Of a DNA stretch of 64,000 nucleotides, positions 24,001-30,416 are shown one piece after another (the first letter of the stretch is position 1; every line of letters starts with the position of its first letter). The stretch is taken from positions 1,054,001 through 1,118,000 of the forward strand of contig NZ_CP020773.1 of the NCBI RefSeq assembly GCF_002101335.1. Reading direction: 5' to 3'. Under the pieces are notes generated by a model that was not told where the DNA came from, ran no database searches, and worked only from the letters and a program-made list of their open reading frames with translations. The position numbers were made by a program, and so were the translations under genes. This stretch comes from Staphylococcus lutrae (GTDB lineage Bacteria; Bacillota; Bacilli; Staphylococcales; Staphylococcaceae).

Positions 24001-25800
24001 CACTGTCACCGGAACATCCACTGATGTACCTGGTGTTGCATCCGCTGGTGGTGTTACCGTCACTACACCTGTATTCGGATTAACTGTCGCTGTCCAGCCT
24101 GCTGGAATGTTTGATCCTCCTGGAATATCATAACGACTGCCTGCAGGGATTGTCGTATCTCCTGTTTGCTGAATATCAACAGCAACACTTGGTTTTGTAG
24201 AACCACCTGGATAGCTTGGGTTATGAACATCTGCTTGTGGTATCGCAGCCGGTATTGTAATTTCAGAACCATTTAAATCTATTCTCATCAAGCCGCTTCC
24301 AACTTTATTCGGTTCATAACTCGATGTAATTAAGAAGTTATACTTTTCTGTCTTGTTTAAGCCGAGTTGATCTACAGTTGCTGTCCATGTTTTCCCTGCG
24401 TAATTCGCTGTTAATGTACTTGATGCAGCATCATAACTTAATATAATATCGTTCAGCCTTTGACCATGGAATCGCCCATCATTGTGATCAGGCGTATTAA
24501 AGGCATAGACAATTTTATTGATTGGTCTATCTTTTGAACCAATCGCATCAGAACCAACTTGTTGCGTTACACCTGAAGCATCATTTCTAACAAATGTACC
24601 GTATCCTATCATACGCGCACCAATCTCTGATAAATTACGCACTTTATCTTTATCTAAAGGATCGGTTGTTCCTCTTACATTATTGAAAGCGGTATCAATT
24701 TTAAACCCAGCTGCGTTTGGTAATCCACGATCTCTTAGGATACCGCCTTGATTTAAATAATCTTGACCATTTACAGTCGTGAATATAAAGCCCCAACCGT
24801 TTGAATCTGTAGTATTCGATTGGTTATTGTTCGCAATACGAAGTTTAATTGTGAAATCTTGATCAAATCCAATTTGTTGGTCAAATTGAAGTGCCCCTTT
24901 TCCACCGATATTACTTCTATTTTCGTTAAATGCTGTTAACACACCTTCATCTGGAAAATCTCCTGGGAAAGTATGTTGCGTAATCGTACCAAATTTTTGG
25001 AAATGATTCTCTCCTGTTACTCTCACCATTTGTGTTGTTGTCGTATCCGCTGCAAAAAACGCTGATCTGAAGTAAGCAGTTTCAGGTCGAGAACTGATAT
25101 TCAACAAAGATGCTTGCGGTGTATTATTCATTTGGTCAGCCAGTGCTTTTACTTGCTCATAGCTCACCGTTGCTTGTGCATCGTTACCAGATAATACTTT
25201 TGTAGCCTTGGCCGGTATATCTTCAGCCGTCACTGTGTTATCTGCTGCTGTTACCGTGTTTTCTACTGATACTTTGTTCGCTTCAACAGGTGCTGACGCC
25301 TCAGTTGGGACCTCTTGCGCTGTTACTTTTTCATCTTGTGGTGTCACTTCATTAGAAGGTTGTACGTCTTGTGTCTTCGTATTATCAACTGGTGTTTGAT
25401 TGTTACTTTCTTCGACGGGTGTGGCTACCACTTGATCCTTTTCTACTGTCGTGTTACTGCTTTGCGTTTCGTCATGCTTTACTGCATCTTCTTGTTTTGT
25501 CTCTACTTCACTGTCATTGAGTGGTTGACTTTCAACTACCGTTTCTTCAACAGGTGTAGCATCTTCTGAATTGGTCTGAGGTGTTTCGGTTATTGGATCC
25601 ACGATATCAACCGTTACACTTTTAATTTCTTCTTTAGCCTGTTCATCCAATTCAGACGCATCGGCATTGTTCGATACACCTAAATACAACAATGAACCGA
25701 TTAAAATGGAAGCTGTTCCCACTGTAAATTTACGAATGGAATACTTATTCAGCTTGTTCGGTAAAAAATCAAGTCTTTTTGATTTTTTCGGATTTTTCAT
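15091..25800 (-). CDS. Giant LPXTG surface protein: L-type lectin-like domain, 22 repeats, Asp-Ala stalk
   Basis: A 3569-residue cell-wall-anchored protein, probably an adhesin. In order: a YSIRK signal peptide (YSIRKFTVGTASILIGSLL); a Thr/Glu/Val-rich region to about 250; an L-type-lectin-like domain at about 255-513 (FTIKLRIANNN, GWGFIFTTVNG, AGFKIDTAFN, LSYDAASSTLTANYAGKTW), similar in style to the lectin module of SraP-like proteins; 22 tandem units of about 97 residues (TPPAD-TPGTSVD...VTYPDGS), resembling Rib/Ig-like stalk repeats; an uninterrupted Asp-Ala dipeptide run of about 431 units; then LPDTG, a hydrophobic helix and an RRRK tail for sortase A. AGGAGG lies 11 bases before the ATG. 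Sdr/Clf proteins have Ser-Asp here; the alanine version is unusual and removes the serines that Sdg enzymes glycosylate. Repeat copy numbers may be affected by assembly. Confidence 0.92.
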   Translation of the reverse strand: MKNPKKSKRLDFLPNKLNKYSIRKFTVGTASILIGSLLYLGVSNNADASELDEQAKEEIKSVTVDIVDPITETPQTNSEDATPVEETVVESQPLNDSEVETKQEDAVKHDETQSSNTTVEKDQVVATPVEESNNQTPVDNTKTQDVQPSNEVTPQDEKVTAQEVPTEASAPVEANKVSVENTVTAADNTVTAEDIPAKATKVLSGNDAQATVSYEQVKALADQMNNTPQASLLNISSRPETAYFRSAFFAADTTTTQMVRVTGENHFQKFGTITQHTFPGDFPDEGVLTAFNENRSNIGGKGALQFDQQIGFDQDFTIKLRIANNNQSNTTDSNGWGFIFTTVNGQDYLNQGGILRDRGLPNAAGFKIDTAFNNVRGTTDPLDKDKVRNLSEIGARMIGYGTFVRNDASGVTQQVGSDAIGSKDRPINKIVYAFNTPDHNDGRFHGQRLNDIILSYDAASSTLTANYAGKTWTATVDQLGLNKTEKYNFLITSSYEPNKVGSGLMRIDLNGSEITIPAAIPQADVHNPSYPGGSTKPSVAVDIQQTGDTTIPAGSRYDIPGGSNIPAGWTATVNPNTGVVTVTPPADATPGTSVDVPVTVTYPDGSTDTTTARVTVVPNDAQENTPGYNEGRTKPSMPVTVPQTGDTTIPTGSRYEIPGGSNIPAGWTATIDPNTGAVTVTPPADVTPGTSVDVPVTVTYPDGSTDTTTVRVTVDPNDAQENTPGYEEGHTKPSMPVTVPQTGDTTIPTGSRFEIPGGSNIPAGWTATIDPNTGAVTVTPPADATPGTSVDVPVTVTYPDGSTDTTTVRVTVDPNDAQENTPGYNEGRTKPSMPVTVPQTGDTTIPTGSRFEVPGGSNIPTGWTATIDPNTGAVTVTPPADATPGTSVDVPVTVTYPDGSTDTTTVRVTVDPNDAQENTPGYEEGHTKPNTPVMVPQTKDPNLPSGTTFEIPPNTTIPAGWTAEVDPNTGVVTVTPPADATPGTSVDIPVKVTYPDGSSEETPVKVTVDTPDSGNHNPSYEEGRTKPSMPVTVPQTGDTTIPTGSRYEIPGGSNIPAGWTATIDPNTGAVTVTPPADATPGTSVDVPVTVTYPDGSTDTTTVRVTVDPNDAQENTPGYEEGHAKPNVPVTVPQTGDPELPPGTTFEIPTGSIPDGWTAEVDPNTGAVTVTPPADVTPGTSVDIPVKVTYPDGSSEETPIKVTVDPNGAQENTPGYEEGHTKPNVPVTVPQTGDPELPPGTTFEIPTGSIPDGWTAEVDPNTGTVTVTPPADVTPGTSVDIPVKVTYPDGSSEETPIKVTVDPNGAQENTPGYEEGHTKPNVPVTVPQTGDPELPPGTTFEIPTGSIPDGWTAEVDPNTGAVTVTPPADVTPGTSVDIPVKVTYPDGSSEETPIKVTVDTPDSGNHNPGYEEGHTKPNVPVTVPQTGDPELPPGTMFEIPTGSIPDGWTAEVDPNTGTVTVTPPADVTPGTSVDIPVKVTYPDGSSEETPIKVTVDTPDSGNHNPGYEEGHTKPNVPLEIPQTGDPNVPPGTTFEIPTGSIPDGWTAEVDPNTGTVTVTPPADVTPGTSVDIPVKVTYPDGSSEETPIKVTVDTPDSGNHNPGYEEGHTKPNVPVTVPQTGDPELPPGTMFEIPTGSIPDGWTAEVDPNTGAVTVTPPADVTPGTSVDIPVKVTYPDGSSEETPIKVTVDPNGAQENTPGYEEGHTKPNVPVTVPQTGDPELPPGTTFEIPTGSIPDGWTAEVDPNTGTVTVTPPADVTPGTSVDIPVKVTYPDGSSEETPIKVTVDPNGAQENTPGYEEGHTKPNVPVTVPQTGDPELPPGTMFEIPTGSIPDGWTAEVDPNTGTVTVTPPADVTPGTSVDIPVKVTYPDGSSEETPIKVTVDTPDSGNHNPGYEEGHTKPNVPLEIPQTGDPNVPPGTTFEIPTGSIPDGWTAEVDPNTGTVTVTPPADVTPGTSVDIPVKVTYPDGSSEETPIKVTVDTPDSGNHNPGYEEGHTKPNVPVTVPQTGDPELPPGTMFEIPTGSIPDGWTAEVDPNTGAVTVTPPADVTPGTSVDIPVKVTYPDGSSEETPIKVTVDPNGAQENTPGYEEGHTKPNVPVTVPQTGDPELPPGTTFEIPTGSIPDGWTAEVDPNTGTVTVTPPADVTPGTSVDIPVKVTYPDGSSEETPIKVTVDTPDSGNHNPGYEEGHTKPNVPLEIPQTGDPNVPPGTTFEIPTGSIPDGWTAEVDPNTGTVTVTPPADVTPGTSVDIPVKVTYPDGSSEETPIKVTVDPNGAQENTPGYEEGHTKPNVPVTVPQTGDPELPPGTTFEIPTGSIPDGWTAEVDPNTGAVTVTPPADVTPGTSVDIPVKVTYPDGSSEETPIKVTVDTPDSGNHNPGYEEGHTKPNVPVTVPQTGDPELPPGTTFEIPTGSIPDGWTAEVDPNTGTVTVTPPADVTPGTSVDIPVKVTYPDGSSEETPIKVTVDTPDSGNHNPGYEEGHTKPNVPLEIPQTGDPNVPPGTTFEIPTGSIPDGWTAEVDPNTGTVTVTPPADVTPGTSVDIPVKVTYPDGSSEETPIKVTVDTPDSGNHNPGYEEGHTKPNVPVTVPQTGDPELPPGTTFEIPTGSIPDGWTAEVDPNTGTVTVTPPADVTPGTSVDIPIKVTYPDGSVDEITTRIVIEQDESDADADADADADADADADADADADADADADADADADADADADADADADADADADADADADADADADADADADADADADADADADADADADADADADADADADADADADADADADADADADADADADADADADADADADADADADADADADADADADADADADADADADADADADADADADADADADADADADADADADADADADADADADADADADADADADADADADADADADADADADADADADADADADADADADADADADADADADADADADADADADADADADADADADADADADADADADADADADADADADADADADADADADADADADADADADADADADADADADADADADADADADADADADADADADADADADADADADADADADADADADADADADADADADADADADADADADADADADADADADADADADADADADADADADADADADADADADADADADADADADADADADADADADADADADADADADADADADADADADADADADADADADADADADADADADADADADADADADADADADADADADADADADADADADADADADADADADADADADADADADADADADADADADADADADADADADADADADADADADADADADADADADADADADADADADADADADADADADADADADADADADADADADADADADADADADADADADADADADADADADADADADADADADADADADADADADADADADADADADADADADADADADADADADADADADADADADADADADADADADADADADADADADADADADADADADADADADADADADADADADADADADADADADADADADADADADSDKESLPDTGQATNSAPLATGTLLAGLGTLFLSRRRKNNKDQS
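15223..17811 (-). repeat. Hexanucleotide array encoding about 431 Asp-Ala dipeptides
   Basis: 2589 bp made only of GAY-GCN hexamers. Asp codons vary between GAT and GAC and Ala codons among all four GCN, so selection seems to act on the peptide while the DNA is free to vary. It is far richer in GC than its surroundings. Longer blocks recur inside it; for example, a segment beginning near 17341 is repeated 288 bp (48 hexamers) further on, near 17629. Confidence 0.95.
17832..24235 (-). repeat. 22 tandem repeats of about 291-294 bp in the surface protein
   Basis: Each unit encodes about 97-98 residues with a conserved core (PQTGDP or PQTGDT, WTA-DPNTG, VTVTPPAD-TPGTSVD, VTYPDGS). The first six units, nearest the N-terminus, are mostly of the IPGGSNIPAGWTATIDPN kind and the rest of the IPTGSIPDGWTAEVDPN kind. 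Two linkers (DPNGAQENTPGYEEG and DTPDSGNHNPGYEEG) and two variants (PVTVPQ and PLEIPQ) alternate, which shows that multi-unit blocks were copied. Confidence 0.93.
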
Positions 25801-26388
25801 TAATTGATTTACCTCCTAAATAAATTTAAAACTAGATAAACACCATTACTTTTAAAAGTATCTTTCAAAAAATTACTACAATTAAAAAAATGTACATTTT
25901 CTACAAGTAAGTTTAACAACAAAATGAACATGTATCAACTCAATTATTTTTTATAATAACTAGCGTTTAATATAAATGGTTTTTATAGAATTTTGTAATC
26001 GAAATAATATTGTTGATTCGGTTAATAATATCCTTCAAAAATACTGTATTAGTCTTATTTCCAGCTGCCTGATCCATGGCGTTCATTTTATATTTTCGGA
26101 ATATTGAGATAATTTAAGACATCATGATTGTAGTGAGAAAACATATCAATTCGATTAACATTCATTTGGCATAATGATAAACAATAGAAATGAAATAGTG
26201 AGAATCCATCGAAGAATAATGGTTAATATAAAATTTAGGGAGCCCTAACTTTTTTGTTTACAAATTCGAATTTTCATGTTACCTTTAAGATGTTCAAATC
26301 GATAATACATGAAGCGTTGCTTTTTTATAACGATTCATCTGGTCTCAAAGGCATAATATGAGCCCTATGCGTACACTGTGATGACCGC
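25801..26388. other. AT-rich upstream region of the surface protein gene
   Basis: About 590 bp with no credible gene. It presumably holds the surface-protein promoter, but I cannot assign -35 and -10 boxes with confidence and find no SaeR-type repeat. A short palindrome TTAGGGAGCCCTAA followed by CTTTTTTG (26235-26256) could be a weak plus-strand terminator. Confidence 0.45.
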
Positions 26389-26751
26389 ATGAACGATATA
26401 ACTCAGCATTTACGCACTGTTTTATCATTTGAGCCCATCGATGAAACGATAGACATTTCTGTTGAATCGATGATGGGAATGTGTGAAGGTCTTTGATGTT
26501 TGTTTTGGTGCGCACCCTTACATCATTGTACGAACACATGACAATGTAGATGCCAATCTCAACATTGTTCGTTTCTATCAAATCCGTTACTTAACACCAA
26601 GGGTCAAGAATTATCAACATATCAGTCATTCCTAAAAGACAACAGTAAACAAGCATTCATCTTTCCCTTACTAAGTAAAAGCCAAGTTGAACAATCTCAG
26701 TATCGTTGATGGCAGATTGTTACAACGAAAATGTTTATCCTCCATAACTAA
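26389..26751 (+). pseudogene. Decayed protein-coding gene, unknown function
   Basis: Not recognised. Three frames join into one plausible protein: MNDITQHLRTVLSFEPIDET from 26389, a shift near 26483 into KVFDVCFGAHPYIIVRTHDN, and a shift back near 26593 into KGQELSTYQSFLKDNSKQ. This is followed by FPLLSKSQVEQSQYR, an internal TGA, and WQIVTTKMFILHN up to a TAA at 26751. Coherent residues across two compensating frameshifts and one stop suggest a gene of about 120 codons in decay. No ribosome binding site is evident. It could also be chance; the rest of the region is gene-free. Confidence 0.4.
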
Positions 26752-27068
26752 AAAGTTTGAACAGCAGGTATGAATCCTAATAGGCAGCTCAATTTCAATC
26801 CTGTGTTATCCCTCTAACACATCGGATTGTCCGACATTGACTGTGACATGTAGAAAGCGTCATTGTATAAATAGCCCTTGAGTACGATGACATTCGGTCG
26901 TTACGTGATATCCCTAAAGTACGTAACACCTCCAATAATTACAAATTGATTCTATAGTAAAACGTGTTGTATAGCGATAAACTCCCTGTCGACTATTACA
27001 ACAATCTCGAACATCTTGTATCATTTTTACAACTCTAGATTCTTAAAAATCATCTTAAAACCTTTAGA

Positions 27069-27107
27069 CCCCTGATGTGCTTCATCTCACATCAGGGGCA
27101 ATTTTTG
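27069..27107 (+). terminator. Rho-independent terminator, no assigned gene
   Basis: CCCCTGATGTG (27069-27079) pairs perfectly with CACATCAGGGG (27088-27098), followed by CAATTTTT. No intact gene precedes it, so it may be a leftover of the decayed gene upstream or may end an unannotated small RNA. Confidence 0.65.
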
Positions 27108-27206
27108 GGTTCTGTACTTTTAATTACACCTGATGATACCTAATGGGATGAAGACGATATGCCTTTTTAATGGCACACCAAATGTTATGACTATGTTATA
27201 ACGTGT

Positions 27207-27215
27207 GGTATAATT
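27207..27215 (+). promoter_or_regulatory. Extended -10 promoter of pemIK
   Basis: TGGTATAAT is a perfect extended -10 element 22 bp upstream of the pemI ATG; the -35 region is weak (TTATGA). AAAGGGAG serves as ribosome binding site. The overlapping GTTATAAC palindrome could be an autoregulatory operator; that is inference. Confidence 0.65.
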
Positions 27216-27237
27216 ATATTAAAGGGAGTGATGATAC

Positions 27238-27486
27238 ATGAAAATGTTATCAAAAGTTATAAAAAATGGAAATAGCCAAGCAATCAGTTTAAATAAATCC
27301 ATCTTAAACGAAGCAGGTTTAAACATTGGGGATTCTTTAAATGTAGAAATAAGCGAGGGCGCAGTTAAGTTTACCAAAAGAGAAAAGTCAATTATAAATG
27401 AAATTCATGATTTTTATCGTAATGGGGGTCACTATGATGAAAAAGAAATTGATTTTGGCGATCAAGTAGGTCAAGAACTATGGTAA
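27238..27486 (+). CDS. pemI: Type II antitoxin, AbrB/MazE-like (PemI)
   Basis: An 82-residue antitoxin. The N-terminal half (VIKNGNSQAISLNKSILNEAGLNIGDSLNVEI) is the swapped-hairpin AbrB/MazE DNA-binding fold. The acidic C-terminal tail (HYDEKEIDFGDQVGQELW) is the kind that wraps and inhibits the toxin. It overlaps the toxin gene by 7 bp, so the two are translationally coupled. A PemIK pair of this type has been described in S. pseudintermedius, which is part of why I favour that species group. Confidence 0.88.
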   Translation: MKMLSKVIKNGNSQAISLNKSILNEAGLNIGDSLNVEISEGAVKFTKREKSIINEIHDFYRNGGHYDEKEIDFGDQVGQELW

Positions 27487-27812
27487 AACAATTCGACATT
27501 GTAATGATTGATTTAGATCCTACTCGAGGTAAAGAAAAACAAAAATACCGACCGTGTGTAATTGTAAGCAACAATTTTGTCAATCAAGGCTCGCCTTTTG
27601 TTTGGGCTTTACCTATAACTAACAGAACCAAGAGGTTTCCTTCAGATATAGTTGTTAAAACAAAACATAATAGCATAACAGGTATCATTGATTCGCTGCA
27701 AATAAGAGCTTTAGATATTAAAGCCAGAAATAATAAAATTGTAGATGAATTAGATGAGAGTATCAAGTCTGACGTCATCAAGACTATCATTGCACACTCT
27801 AAAATAATTTAA
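27480..27812 (+). CDS. pemK: Type II toxin, PemK/MazF family endoribonuclease
   Basis: A 110-residue mRNA interferase that cleaves specific RNA sequences and halts growth when the antitoxin decays. Family motifs: N-terminal DIVMIDLDPTRGKEKQKYRPCVIVSN with the conserved RGKEK-RP loop, PFVWALPITNR, and SLQIRALDIKAR. The ATG lies inside the last codons of pemI. No truncation or missing key residue was seen, so the module looks intact. Confidence 0.92.
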   Translation: MVKQFDIVMIDLDPTRGKEKQKYRPCVIVSNNFVNQGSPFVWALPITNRTKRFPSDIVVKTKHNSITGIIDSLQIRALDIKARNNKIVDELDESIKSDVIKTIIAHSKII

Positions 27813-27851
27813 AGTTCAAGGGGGCTGGGACATAGGGTTTCAGTTCCTAAG

Positions 27852-27896
27852 AAAAACACCACAAAAATTTTTTTGAAATGATTTTGTGGTGTTTTT
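27852..27896. terminator. Bidirectional terminator between pemK and plc
   Basis: AAAAACACCACAAAA pairs with TTTTGTGGTGTTTTT, giving an A-run on one side and a T-run on the other. It can end pemIK on the plus strand and plc on the minus strand. It is preceded by GGGGGCTGGGACATA, a motif I associate with staphylococcal intergenic terminator-linked repeats. Confidence 0.8.
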
Positions 27897-28094
27897 CATT
27901 CAAATTCTACTTGAAATTAGCGGCTCTTTGTCAACGTCGGTTGGTGAAAAAATATTCGTGCTTCTATATAATGAATACGTGAATTTAAATGTTCAACAGG
28001 TATTTCTCTATAGTCTGGTTCACACCTTTTATTTCACTGGTTCAGGTTTTTCCTTTTCCTATACAAAATGCATAAACCCCTTTCAAACTGTTCT

Positions 28095-29102
28095 TCAAAC
28101 GTGCAGTGATGGAATCGAATTGCTATCAATCACATCATCCACGATATCATCAAATCCTGCCCACCGATATCCAGAATAATCAACAATTACCCAACCCGTT
28201 CTTGATTTCCCCATATCTTTAATGGTTTTTGCGATGTTCGGATTAATATAAGATGCGTAGTAGTAAATACTGTTCAGTGCACTTCCACCTGAGGAAACAT
28301 TTAAATAGTTCATATATAACGTGTGCGGATCCGAATTTGTTTTACTGCGCATTAAAAGGTTTTTGACCGCTGCTAATTTATCACCATAATAATCTTTATA
28401 CTCATCTTGCACAACAAGATGAATATGCTTTTCGTTAATCTCAGTGGCAAAAGTGGCGTTATCCGACCAATGTATACCCTGCCGACTTGTGCCATAACCG
28501 CTTGTCATCTGTGTTGGTCCCATTCTATTAAAAAGTACAATTTTGCCTCTTGTTTCTGCTAAAGTGGGGTTTGAATGATGACCTTTATAAAAAAGTGTAC
28601 TGAATCTAGGATCATCAAAGTAGTGTTCTCTAAAAACAGACTCAAATGATTGGTGTACATGGCTGTCATTGTAATGATCTTTTTTCATCGACATAATAAT
28701 CGTTTCATGGGGATAAACCGTTAAATATGCCCTTGCTGCATTTAAAAAGGTCCCGAGTTCATGATGTAAATAAATGACACCATGGTGTATCGAAATCGTT
28801 TGATTTGTTGACGCACGACCTCTTATATCAAAAAAGCGAATACCATGTTCCATTTGTTGTATGTAGTTCAAAGTTTGTGTTTTTGCCCATACAGATTTAA
28901 CGGGATCTTCCAACGTAAAGGAACCACTATCATGTGTGCCAGGAATGTTGATTTCAGTAAGTGGGAGATGTGCATCGAGGGAACTCATCCAATTTTCAGA
29001 GTGCTCACTTAATACGACTGAAGCGCGTGCAATCGGAGTAAACAATAACATTAAACTAACAACAAGTGCAAAAGCCCCTATTCTTTTCATCATCACCATC
29101 AT
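28095..29102 (-). CDS. plc: Phosphatidylinositol-specific phospholipase C
   Basis: Secreted enzyme that cleaves phosphatidylinositol and GPI anchors, a virulence-associated exoenzyme in staphylococci. The 335-residue precursor has a signal peptide (KRIGAFALVVSLMLLFTPIARA) and the PI-PLC X domain: catalytic His in NIPGTHDSGSF, second His in SIHHGVIYL, plus RFFDIRGR, ETIIMSMKKDH and a conserved aromatic-rich C-terminal region. Several in-frame starts exist; AAAGAGG lies 4 bases before the first ATG (29102) and 7 before the second (29099), so the true start is one of these. It is monocistronic. The 380 bp upstream (29103-29483) holds no gene that I can see. Confidence 0.93.
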   Translation of the reverse strand: MMVMMKRIGAFALVVSLMLLFTPIARASVVLSEHSENWMSSLDAHLPLTEINIPGTHDSGSFTLEDPVKSVWAKTQTLNYIQQMEHGIRFFDIRGRASTNQTISIHHGVIYLHHELGTFLNAARAYLTVYPHETIIMSMKKDHYNDSHVHQSFESVFREHYFDDPRFSTLFYKGHHSNPTLAETRGKIVLFNRMGPTQMTSGYGTSRQGIHWSDNATFATEINEKHIHLVVQDEYKDYYGDKLAAVKNLLMRSKTNSDPHTLYMNYLNVSSGGSALNSIYYYASYINPNIAKTIKDMGKSRTGWVIVDYSGYRWAGFDDIVDDVIDSNSIPSLHV

Positions 29103-29483
29103 CCAACCTCTTTCTATGTTATTTTAAAAACTAATTTAATTATATAATTATTCTCTTTTTGGAATATAGTATTTATACATAATGAAGGGGTTGTATCAGT
29201 AGAAATTTAACCATTGACATTCATTTATTTCGGTGCTCTCATAAAGCTTCAAGGTTTGATTTCCATCTTGAATGCGCCTTGTTATCAGCCATTCAAAATA
29301 AAAGCTGACCCTCATCCGTGTTTACCTGCCTTCTTTACAAGGACTTAACTTCATTGCCCCTGGTTCAACTGAAGTTCTGGTATTCGGATGGTGTCAGCCT
29401 CTGTCATAGATTGTTCGTATCACGATTTACTCTATAACTTGATTCACTTTCAAAATGTGACATACCTCTTTATCACTGTTCGA

Positions 29484-30401
29484 TTAATGTTGTGTTTCTA
29501 ATTTTAAAGGGATTTTTATCGTCGGTGCTAATTTTTTGCCTTCCATCAATTGTACGATAGATGTCATGGCACGTTGCCCCATGACTTGAGGTTGTTGTGC
29601 AACTGTAGCATTTAATCGTTTGTTTTGTATGGATTTCATCGCATCGTCATTGCCATCAAAACCAACAACTAACACATTTTTATCGCCAATCGCTTCTATT
29701 GCACCGAGTGCCATCTCATCATTGTGCGCAAAAATGGCTTGAATATCGGGATGTGCCTGTAAGAGATTTTGTGTCACATTCAAGCCTTCTGCACGATCAA
29801 ATTTTGCACTTTGTTTTGCAATAACATCTAACTCCTGATCTGCAATTTCATGGAAGCCTTGACCTCTCTCTCTCGTTGCACTCGCACCAGGAACCCCCTC
29901 TAGTTCTACTACTTTCGCATTTTTTCCTAACTGATTGACAATATAGGTTGCCCCCATTTTCCCTCCTTCTACATTGTCTGAAGCGATGAATGTCGCCACT
30001 TGTCCTTTATCTACCGATCGGTCTAATGTGATGACAGGGATTCCTTCATGATTCGCTGATTCCACTGCACTTGCAATGGCACTAGAGTCAGTTGGATTAA
30101 TAATTAAATAATCCACTTGTTGTTGGACTAAATCTTCAATATCGTTCGTTTGTTTTGCAGCGTCGTCACGCGCATCGACAACTTTAATTTTCATACCTTG
30201 TTTTTGAGCTTCTTCTTCAATTCCATTTTTAATCGACACAAAAAATGGATTATTCAGTGTCGAAAGGCTGACCCCAATCGTCACGTCTGATTTCTTTTTA
30301 TGATGAGGTCCTTTGTTATCTTTTTTCACTGGAGATTCCAACGAACACGCTGCTAACAATAAAATGACCGTAATAAATAGAATGATTCGTCTTTTCATCA
30401 T
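29484..30401 (-). CDS. rbsB: Ribose ABC transporter substrate-binding lipoprotein
   Basis: Lipoprotein that captures ribose outside the membrane. It has signal peptide and lipobox (LLLAAC), a basic linker (KKDNKGPHHKKK), then a periplasmic-binding-protein type I fold: IGVSLSTLNNPFF, VVDARDDAAKQ, DYLIINPTDSSA, VITLDRSVD, AIFAHNDEMALGA, VVGFDGNDDA. ATG at 30401 (or 30398) follows AAAGAGG; an in-frame GTG further upstream overlaps the rbsC end. About 305 residues. It is the last gene of the rbs operon. No clear terminator follows. Confidence 0.92.
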   Translation of the reverse strand: MMKRRIILFITVILLLAACSLESPVKKDNKGPHHKKKSDVTIGVSLSTLNNPFFVSIKNGIEEEAQKQGMKIKVVDARDDAAKQTNDIEDLVQQQVDYLIINPTDSSAIASAVESANHEGIPVITLDRSVDKGQVATFIASDNVEGGKMGATYIVNQLGKNAKVVELEGVPGASATRERGQGFHEIADQELDVIAKQSAKFDRAEGLNVTQNLLQAHPDIQAIFAHNDEMALGAIEAIGDKNVLVVGFDGNDDAMKSIQNKRLNATVAQQPQVMGQRAMTSIVQLMEGKKLAPTIKIPLKLETQH

Positions 30402-30416
30402 TTTTGCCTCTTTCAC

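Larger units (their letters stand above)
26752..27237. other. Gene-free stretch before pemIK
   Basis: No gene seen. It contains a plus-strand hairpin at 27069-27098 and, at its right end, the pemIK promoter. Confidence 0.5.

Noticed and set aside
17843..24083. Ladder of open frames of about 90-190 codons on the plus strand across the repeat region
   Set aside because: They recur every 291-294 bp exactly in phase with the surface-protein repeats, so they are shadows of one repeated coding sequence.
26345..26581. 78-codon minus-strand frame in the gap upstream of pemIK
   Set aside because: No family resemblance, no ribosome binding site, and it overlaps the more coherent frameshifted plus-strand remnant.
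29103..29483. Possible transposase remnant between plc and rbsB
   Set aside because: No terminal inverted repeats or coherent transposase motif could be found in any frame.
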